Shown in pieces: positions 8,406-15,061 of a stretch of DNA of 15,061 nucleotides. Under the pieces are notes generated by a model. That model searched no databases. It saw only the letters and a program-made list of their open reading frames with translations, and had not been told where the DNA came from. Position 1 is the first letter of the stretch. Each line of letters starts with the position of its first letter. The DNA is from Ichthyophonus hoferi (Eukaryota; Opisthokonta; Ichthyosporea; Ichthyophonida; Ichthyophonidae). Made by a program: the position numbers and the translations under genes. Location: NCBI GenBank assembly GCA_002751075.1, contig NAOQ01001051.1, positions 1 to 15,061 on the forward strand, read 5' to 3'.

Positions 8406-9316
8406 TTGTTAAATTATCTCGGCTACTATCAGTATTATATTGCATGACTCACGATGTCTTGGGCGAAAAAGGGCTGTTTATTATTTGTTTCTATATTAGA
8501 GTTGTAATATTATGCTAAGAATTAGAACAAATTATTTTCACGATTAGATGATTTGCTGATTGGTTACTGTTATCTAGATGCGGCTCATAAATTCCATTAG
8601 CAGCGGTACGATACCTATAAATAGATCTTTAAATCTCAGTATTTGTATACCGATTGACCTACGGCTCAGGATTGGGTTCATCATAGACCAATAGATCCGT
8701 TAAATGCTTGTTTTACGATACAGGTATCTTTTAAAGTAGTACATCCTCTTTTTGGTAATGAAGAGTAAATTCAGGTGAAAGGAGTAGCGCAGGGGGTCGT
8801 ACGGTACGTATAATAACTCTCTTTTAATAAGGAAATATTTTTAAATTTTTGTGAGGAGCATACTCGAGTCTGCTCGCAAGTCAGTAAATAAGCGAGAAAC
8901 TATATAATGCCAACTCAGTTTATTAGTGATATCATGTATTTGGTTTAACCTATAGGGAAGACCGCTTAATTACGGCTTTTACTATCAGATCTTGATTATA
9001 TTGATTTGATCAAGGCCTTCAATCTAATCAGTGATAACAGATAACAGGTTTGCCATGTGCAAAAACAAAGTATAAATAAACATACTGGCACGGGTACGCG
9101 GGACATCAGGCAAAGGTTTTCATTACTCTTCCAAATTCTAGATTGTTTATTGAGAGTAATTGCTACTCACTCTGACTAAAGAGGTGGAGTTATTTAAAAA
9201 GCTATAAATGATAGCTGACAATTAGTAATGCCAGGAAATATGATTTAATAAAATACTTTTTACTTCTAAGGTATGTCTAGAATGTAAGTTCTGTTCCGAT
9301 TTCTTAGAAACAAAAA
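8406..9316. other. Interval without a supported gene
   Basis: Mixed AT-rich DNA with small GC-richer patches near 8760-8900 and 9085-9115. A short block at about 9270-9290 (GTATGTCTAGAATGTAAG) resembles 6443-6460, hinting at another repeat piece. No coding frame could be supported. Confidence 0.45.
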
Positions 9317-9750
9317 CAATTAATAATAAACACTGCTTTCAGTCGTCAACATTTATTGTTCAATTTATGTTCTTTATATTTTTTGTATTGAATATAGCTA
9401 CCAAGGAGGTTGAAACAGATAATCTGCATATTTTACTAAAAGACCAACTAGTTATGTCTGGTGTTGATTCTTCTGATAGTAATACCTTATCTATATACGT
9501 ACAGTTACAATTAGATTATATTTATAAAGTATACAATACATCGCCAAGTAAGAAGCCAAAGGCTTCAATACCCATTAGTCAACAGAGAAATATTTAAGAG
9601 CAGTTAGCTAGAGCCTTAGCCCACCCTTTTCCTGACGACAACAGCCAGATAGAGCTCAGTACAACAGATATTAGGTGTATTTCCAATATAAAGTTACTAA
9701 ATTATTGTTCCTACCTATTAACTTGTTTTAAATGTAGAAGAATATAAGTT
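9317..9750 (+). pseudogene. Broken coding stretch, plus-strand arm of a convergent homologous pair
   Basis: Family not recognised; treated as a fossil. After a strong acceptor-like CTGCTTTCAG a coding-like stretch includes LLKDQLVMSGVDSSDS and KKPKASIP. It aligns, without gaps over about 60 residues, with the minus-strand stretch at 9914-10496 (LNSNDS, KRIKASIP, then QR and QLxRxL). Homology continues upstream into non-coding DNA (ACAATTAATAATAAA here, ACAATCAATAATAAA there). It is broken, about one break in the readable part. Divergence between the arms suggests an old duplication. It could be a mobile-element gene or a host gene copy; the sequence does not decide. Confidence 0.55.
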
Positions 9751-9796
9751 ATAATAATATTTATAATTTGTTGGAAATAGTAAATAGAGACACGGA

Positions 9797-9950
9797 CGTT
9801 CCTGTAATCTATATTTGTTGAGAAGAAGAGAGAATATTGAATAAAGGTTGCTTAAACATGCCCCTTTGCATACATAGAGTGCAGGTATGCTAAGACATTT
9901 TTTATTATTAAATTCAGCAGGACTTGTCTTGGGCAGGATGCCTAAACAAT
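9797..9950 (-). repeat. Core repeat between the convergent arms, homologous to 3185-3345
   Basis: Second copy of the repeat found in transporter intron 1, overlapping the 3' end of the minus arm. Shared ordered blocks: CGTTCCTG, GAGTGCA, TTTATTATTA and ACTTGTCTT. Its position inside the convergent structure suggests the intronic copy derives from the same element family. Confidence 0.65.
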
Positions 9951-10496
9951 ATATCCGACTCTGTGTCAGGTCTAATGAATTGTATACAGCTGTCGGGATC
10001 TCCAATTGTATAATTGGTAGTGCTTAATATTGCTTGACCAGTAGTTACTTGATTAGATCTGTCTTTAAGGCTCAGTTGATGTGGTAGAGGTTTTATTGAA
10101 GTTTCATATACCAACTCTCTAGATAACTGGCTGTAGTAATTATATCTCTGTTTTAATTTAGAAGGAATAGATGCCTTGATACGCTTGTGTGCGAATGTGG
10201 AAATTGCACAATGAAATCAATCAGTAATTGGTGATATACTACTATGTAAATAATAACTATCGTTGCTATTTAATGTTAGTAGTTCCCTGAGCTCTGAAAA
10301 AACGAGTGATCTGAGACACTGATTATCGTATGCAAGAGCCAATGGTAGATTAGACATTACAGTAAAGATGTGTTTATTAGATATATATATAAGTAAATGC
10401 AAAAGTATTTTTGTGTGCGTTTGCAAGAACTTTGTATTTTACTATTGATACCACGTATGTGTAAGCAGGTGTCCTTTGTCCTTTATTATTGATTGT
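9914..10496 (-). pseudogene. Broken coding stretch, minus-strand arm of the convergent pair
   Basis: Mirror partner of 9317-9750, pointing towards it. Readable segments include SELRELLTLNSNDS, KRIKASIPSKLKQR, SQLSRELVYE and CIQFIRPDTESD. It is longer than the plus arm at its 3' end, where it runs into the repeat shared with transporter intron 1. Broken, about one break. No conserved domain could be named; the composition is that of a soluble protein. Confidence 0.55.
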
Positions 10497-10522
10497 TCCT
10501 TAATACTTCTTTTTACAGCGCG

Positions 10523-10545
10523 GGTGTTATTTTTTGGTTAACACC
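10523..10545. other. Short perfect hairpin
   Basis: GGTGTTA and TAACACC form a 7-bp stem around a 9-base T-rich loop. It lies just outside the minus arm of the convergent pair. Function unknown; it may be chance or an element end. Confidence 0.3.
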
Positions 10546-10660
10546 TGGATTGCTGTGTTCAATAAAACCAATCATAAATATTTTTAATACAATTCTTGAA
10601 GGATAACAGAGACCCACATAAATGTTTTTGTAACACGTGTTATCTGAACCCCAAAATATA

Positions 10661-10815
10661 TGATCTGAAATAGGCTAATATATAGTTGCAGGATCTCTAT
10701 CATTGGCTGGTTCTGTTTTGATAGAATCTTGAATTGTCATTTAACATAGATTGCACTAAGGCTACATATGCAATAATAATTGCCATTGATATTATATATT
10801 TATAACTATATAAAG
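10661..10815 (+). repeat. Dispersed repeat R1, copy b
   Basis: Starts TGATCTGAAATAGG and ends TATAACTATATAAAG, collinear with copy a. Downstream a further block (about 10817-10851, CCTAAATTAATTAAAT then GTTTTAACA) matches 6848-6881, so the full unit may be longer than the 155 bases given. Confidence 0.65.
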
Positions 10816-10851
10816 GAATACCTAAATTAATTAAATATTTCCGTTTTAACA

Positions 10852-11219
10852 TATTTTTACAGAAAAACTACAATATGTGCTATATTTGGTTGCCGTAAGC
10901 CTTTGTTTCTGTTGCCCTTGGTACTGTGCAATCATAGGAACCTTGAAAATCATGAGATTGCATGGCATTGGTCAGAGATTATAGTAAATCATTGGATCAT
11001 TTTATGATCACAATTAATAGGTCATAAATAATGATTTCAACAGGACGCATGTATGTGGTAATAATATGAAGTAATATTTAGTATTGTAGTGTATGTTTAC
11101 CTATGTAGATTTTATGAAGATCTAAAAATTTCAGATTTAGAAAATTGATTCAGGCTATATTTTGATTGGTATACTATCATAGTGTATTAGGGTTATTGGT
11201 TCATATACTATGAAAGCTG
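10852..11219. other. AT-rich interval, nothing recognised
   Basis: No coding, RNA or repeat feature was identified apart from several ATTGG pentamers. Confidence 0.5.
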
Positions 11220-11336
11220 TCATTGTAGGGAATAAGCAATCATTTTTGATCGCCTTTGTTTGTGCTCATAATAACTGTTACTCAAAGGATAAACAATTTT
11301 AAATTTAGAATAAATGATCTTGGAAAAAATACTTAC

Positions 11337-11498
11337 CTCTGCATCCATGTAAACTGACTCTCTACCTACAATTACTTCATTCTCTCTAACACAAATTTCA
11401 TCATCTCTATCAACACAACATATGTTTTCACCAATACAATTATCAGATTTCAGCAAATTACTTTTACAACCTATCAATCCAAAATTAATTTGTACCAC
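11337..11498 (-). other. Candidate exon with Cys-rich peptide and consensus donor
   Basis: Open minus-strand stretch including GCKSNLLKSDNCIGENICC and DRDDEICVRENE that ends GCAGAG before a full-consensus donor GTAAGTA at 11336. No convincing acceptor or ATG is seen at its upstream end, and the same frame also stays open past the donor to 11220. An open stretch of this length is not rare in DNA of this composition. No family recognised. Confidence 0.25.
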
Positions 11499-11579
11499 AA
11501 AATCTTAATTACCCAACCTCACTCTAAAATTGATAAGAAGAACTCCTGATGATATGCTGACAATTTAATTGTGAAGATA

Positions 11580-12150
11580 GATTGCTTTACTCTCCTACTA
11601 CTGCCAAATGAAATGTTGTTAGCAATATTCACCAATTACTACTTGAGGAAATGTTATGCCATGCATATCTTCGCCATTTCATTATACCTGATGAACATCA
11701 CAATGCCTTCATCAAAGACCTAGATGTAACACAATGGGACTATGACAAAATAAAACTACCTGATTCACGTTATGGAACTACTAGGGATTATTCAATCAAC
11801 TGCATATGCAACATTTTAACTGAAATTAAACTTAGACATTCTAAAACACCTACTCATTTTTTCACAAGATATGCAAGTCCAGCTAACTGCTGTAAAGGAT
11901 CCACCCCAGAAATTCCAGCACAAACCCAAGCTCTACATGTTATTCACTCCCTTAGCATCTAGATCTAATCTTCAATTGACCCCGGATTCACTTCAAGGCT
12001 ATTAACAACCAACTTGCCCAATTCTTTACTCAGCTATGGCCAGAGTCAAAACCACTGTGCATGTGTATCAACAGGTTACTCAATGACCAAAACATCCTAC
12101 TAACAGAGATCAAGGGTATATGCAGTGCCTCGTTGGCATCCTGAAAGTAT
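11580..12150 (+). pseudogene. Broken coding-like remnant with an F-box-like start
   Basis: Base composition is clearly less AT-rich than the flanks, and coding-like peptides appear successively in more than one plus frame: LPNEMLLAIFTNYYLRK (resembling the LPxEhhxxIFxYL core of F-boxes), then FIKDLDVTQWDYDKIKLPDS and LTEIKLRHSKTPTHFFTRY, then FTQLWPESKPLCMCINRLL. It looks like one decayed gene with at least two breaks. The F-box reading is tentative, and the rest matches no family I recognise. Host gene relic or mobile-element gene are both possible. Confidence 0.45.
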
Positions 12151-13600
12151 AAGTGAACCATAGACAGTGAACTGTCCAATAAAATCAATTTTAGGTGCAA
12201 AGTAAGGCCAAATATCAAGAAATTATAAAATTATAATAATTTCATTTATGTCAACTATTAGGCCGTGTATGTTTTAATACATTTTAAGATTACTATCTGC
12301 ATTGATCCCCTACTTACTACAAAGTTAATAGCAACATGATCGGATTGATTCGGACTGTGATCTCGAAATATTAGAAGAGTCATTTCATTGGTACAATTGG
12401 AAATCAATTATTAACGTATTATTTTGCCTAGTAGGAGAATATTGACACTTACTATTTTCATTTTATCAATGTTATTAAAACATACCATTTATTTAATATA
12501 GTATAATATAATGCAAGCATATTATTTAGGAAATTATAGTTACAAAAAATATATAGATTTATCCATTAATACTTCTTTAATTTACTTATTCATGATTAGC
12601 TTACAGTATACTAGATCTAATGCACTTTGATGTCAATCGGTATTATTACTCGCTTATATGAAAACCAAGGAGCATATTATTTGACAATTAAATTCACTAT
12701 AGCATACCAAGCAATGATATTTAACATGTAGCTATATAAGTAATTTTATTGGTTATTAGTTTCTTTGAGGCTCATGCAAATATTTTAGATAACCCATCAG
12801 ATCTAAAAATATACAACAATAAATAATAGAATATACAAACAATATGCTACGTACTATTTATGTGTATTATATATTGTAAAGTATATAACACAATATATAT
12901 TAGGCAATAGAATAATATATACTCTATTATAGGTTGTATTATAAACTCTAGTATATTTATAATGTGTTTTAAACCTATGTAACATCTATCTCCATTACCA
13001 TGCAAAACTCATTGGTAAAGGTAATACTTAATACAACGCACATCTACAAGTGATGGTGGAAATAATAGAATAATACGTATATATGTATGTATATGTATAT
13101 ATAAAGTACGGCATTATACCAAATATAGTCACACGGGTGCACATAATACCTCTACGCATATATATACATGCCCATAGCTATATAATTAGGAAATTTACAC
13201 ACAATCATATACATGTATATATAATACCCATATATATATATATATACATATTTGGTAGCATGCTTGACATGTATATATAGCATACAGGTAATACACATAA
13301 CATATGTGTATATCAGATAGTAAAGGTAACTATATATATACTTAAAGATAAATAATACTTTTTTAAGAAACATGCCGCCTTTACAATTTATATTTACACA
13401 TGTCCATATTTTATTGGCGCGAATTCATTGGAATACATGGATATATATGTAGATATAGCATTAGTATTTCACGTTTTATTTTATTATTTCTAGTTATTGT
13501 TATTTGTATGTATTTTAGTGTGCAGTCATGATATTATTTCAATTATATTCGCTCAATCCTATTGGATAATTATTTTTATAATTATATCTCCTATTCCATA
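12151..13600. other. AT-rich interval with TA- and ATGT-type simple sequence
   Basis: Holds TATA/ATGT-rich tracts at about 12850-12960, 13075-13110 and 13150-13300. A short ATG-initiated frame at about 13370-13445 (MPPLQFIF...) precedes a weak donor-like site but has no other support. Any 5' exons of the downstream plus-strand gene would have to lie here; none could be identified. Confidence 0.5.
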
Positions 13601-13625
13601 GTCTCTCCCATTGGTTTGTCGTCAG

Positions 13626-13706
13626 GCAATTATAAGAGGCCTATCATGTCGTGGCCTGCATCATACCTTTATCCTATTGGCCGACACTAAGATATCAGGA
13701 TCTGAG
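13626..13706 (+). CDS. Possible short upstream exon of the DW-motif gene
   Basis: Open 27-codon stretch between a plausible acceptor (TTTGTCGTCAG) and a donor GAG before GTTGGT. Its phase (0) joins in frame to the large exon at 13947 across a 240-base intron. The peptide has no recognised motif, so support is only splice signals, phase and locally higher GC. It could equally be untranslated or chance. Confidence 0.3.
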
Positions 13707-13903
13707 GTTGGTACCTTTATTGTATAGGATTGGTTATATTTTATAGTTATATTTCAATCGCATTATTAATTGGTTATTTGTTTGTTTGTTTTAACTAGCC
13801 AGTAATTAAATACGTTATTATATTATATTATATATTCATATTCATAAATACATCAAACCATATATCCAACCCCAAAACTAATATTTATTCTTAACTATGT
13901 ACC

Positions 13904-13946
13904 ATATTTTCTCTTTCTTTCTCTCTTTCTCTCTTTTTCCCTTTAG
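13904..13946 (+). promoter_or_regulatory. Polypyrimidine tract and 3' splice site of the large exon
   Basis: About 40 bases of almost pure C/T (TCTCTTTCTTT... type) end in CTTTAG directly before the coding frame opens at 13947. This is a textbook U2AF-type tract and is the main reason for placing the exon start here. Confidence 0.7.
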
Positions 13947-14834
13947 GTTTCAGACATACCTACCAATAAGAATGACCTCATACAAGAAAGACAAAGAGAT
14001 CTAGAACGATTATATGCTAGAGAGAGGGATGGTTACATTGAGAGGAAACTAAAACCTAGATTAAAGAAGATTACAAAGGGGGATAAAATTACTAGCCAAT
14101 ACAATGACAGGGATAATAAGGAGAAATTTCATAAAAAAATGAGTCAGGAATTCAATCAAAATGTAAAACCAAAACGGGAAGAGCATTCTGATTGGAGGAG
14201 GGAACAAGAAATCAATAATAATAATGTAGATATAGCCAAATATGATAAAAAGAATGAATGTGATACATTTGATTGGAAGATGGGCCAAGGACCCAATGAA
14301 AAGGAAGAAGGACAAAGGAAAGAAAAAAATGCTTCAATAAAGGATAATAAGGTATATAATAGTAATAATAATAATACCAGTAATAGTAATAGTAATAGTA
14401 CTGTTGCTAATAATAATAGTGATACCACTAATAATAATAATAACAATAAAAACAATAATAGTAGCATTAAACATGAAATAAATAATGAAAATAAGAGATA
14501 TGATCCGAGGAGGATCCAGGGAATTAACGAAAAGGCAGAATCACAAAGGGAAGACATAAATGATTGGAGGCATGATAAAAATATAGATAATAGCAATCTA
14601 AAAAAGGAAAAACCAAAACCTTACAAATCTGATTGGATGACAGCCAATGAAGAGAGAATAAGGAGGAAAAGGACGAGGTATATGATGTATGAAGAGATGA
14701 AAGATGGAGCCCGTACTTTCGAACATAGCAACGCTCATAGATTAGCCAATAGGTCACATGAATTTGCAAGGAGAGAGAGAGATAGGAATTATTTGAAAGC
14801 TAAAAAGCTACAGCGATTGGTGGATTTGGATAGG
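13947..14834 (+). CDS. Large internal exon of an unrecognised charged, Asn-rich, DW-motif protein
   Basis: Not assigned to a family. A continuous 296-codon open stretch begins after a strong acceptor (long CTTT tract, then CTTTAG) and ends at AGG before GTATGG, both phase 0. The first ~60 residues are Arg/Lys/Glu-rich and look helical (ERQRDLERLYARERD). The middle has Asn/Ser runs (about exon residues 138-173), and the end is very basic (RIRRKRTRYMMYEEM to ARRERDRNYLKAKKLQRL). Four [SFN]DW motifs occur at exon residues 82-83, 109-110, 206-207 and 229-230, and a QGxNEKxExQR motif occurs twice. No membrane segment is seen. Composition suggests a disordered nuclear or RNA-associated protein, but that is inference. 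The gene's start is upstream and its end is off the window; alternatively the frame reads through the proposed donor to a stop at 14886-14888. Confidence 0.7.
14355..14465 (+). repeat. In-frame AAT/AAC/AGT trinucleotide repeat (Asn/Ser-rich)
   Basis: Imperfect AATAATAAT and AATAGT units inside the large exon encode Asn and Ser runs. All indels are multiples of three, so the frame is kept, as typical of tolerated homopolymer tracts in AT-rich protist or fungal genomes. Confidence 0.85.
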
Positions 14835-15061
14835 GTATGGGCTACATATACGTATATATATGTATATGTGTATATAGATTTTATTTAAATACTAAGACTC
14901 TCTTTTGAGTGGTCGAAATAGAAAAGGTTTGAGCGAAGCAAATATATGTTTTTACATATGTCTAAACTTCTATACTATCATATTATTTCATTTATATATA
15001 CATACATATCTATATATACCTATGCATACATATATACATACATACATACATACATACATAC
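14835..15061 (+). other. Probable intron after the large exon, with terminal ACAT microsatellite
   Basis: Begins GTATGG, is rich in TATATG units, and ends in a TATATACATACAT array (about 14994-15061) that leaves the window. No acceptor followed by a coding frame is seen, so the next exon is probably outside. Confidence 0.55.

Noticed and set aside
9317-10496. Reassigned stop codons (alternative genetic code) to explain the interrupted frames
   Set aside because: The transporter exons and the large right-hand exon are open with the standard code, so decay of an old duplicated sequence is the simpler reading.
13370-13445. Short ATG-initiated frame as first exon of the right-hand gene
   Set aside because: Donor is weak, the peptide is unremarkable and no phase-consistent link to 13626 or 13947 could be shown.
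14156-14596. Leu-rich minus-strand open frame
   Set aside because: It is the antisense of the Asn-rich coding exon: AAT/AAC repeats read backwards give Leu and Ile runs. No independent support.

Overview
This is AT-rich eukaryotic nuclear DNA. Protein-coding segments are separated by GT-AG introns, there are many (ACAT)n/(ATGT)n and other microsatellites, and one predicted protein carries Asn-rich runs. The lineage cannot be fixed from the sequence alone. An intron-rich fungus-like or protist genome (for example an ichthyosporean-type opisthokont) would fit, but this is a guess. Nothing looks bacterial or organellar.

Left part (1-3600, minus strand): the 5' two-thirds of a major facilitator superfamily sugar transporter gene. 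I could place six exons whose splice sites and reading phases all agree, giving 373 codons from a clear start at 3593 to the left edge, where the gene runs out of the window. The protein has the family signatures (GRKR, SEMAPDNVRG, GGWRFAYG, LPDSPRWL) and an unusually long, Cys-rich, potentially N-glycosylated first extracellular loop. Its introns hold microsatellites and one dispersed repeat.

Middle part (3600-13600): about 10 kb with no confident gene. It holds diverged dispersed repeats (a ~160 bp family with three copies, a ~140 bp pair, a ~186 bp tandem duplication), small GC-richer islands that may be exons or remnants, and two fossil-like regions. One is a convergent, tail-to-tail pair of homologous broken coding stretches (9317-10496). 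The other is a broken coding-like stretch with an F-box-like start (11580-12150). A repeat from the core of the convergent pair also occurs inside intron 1 of the transporter gene, so this is probably a multi-copy family.

Right part (13600-15061, plus strand): a large exon (13947-14834, 296 codons, phase 0) of an unrecognised, highly charged, probably disordered protein with four DW motifs, an internal duplicated motif and an Asn-rich stretch. A short upstream exon is possible, and the gene leaves the window on the right. The two host genes point away from each other and away from the repeat-rich middle. I see no functional link between them.
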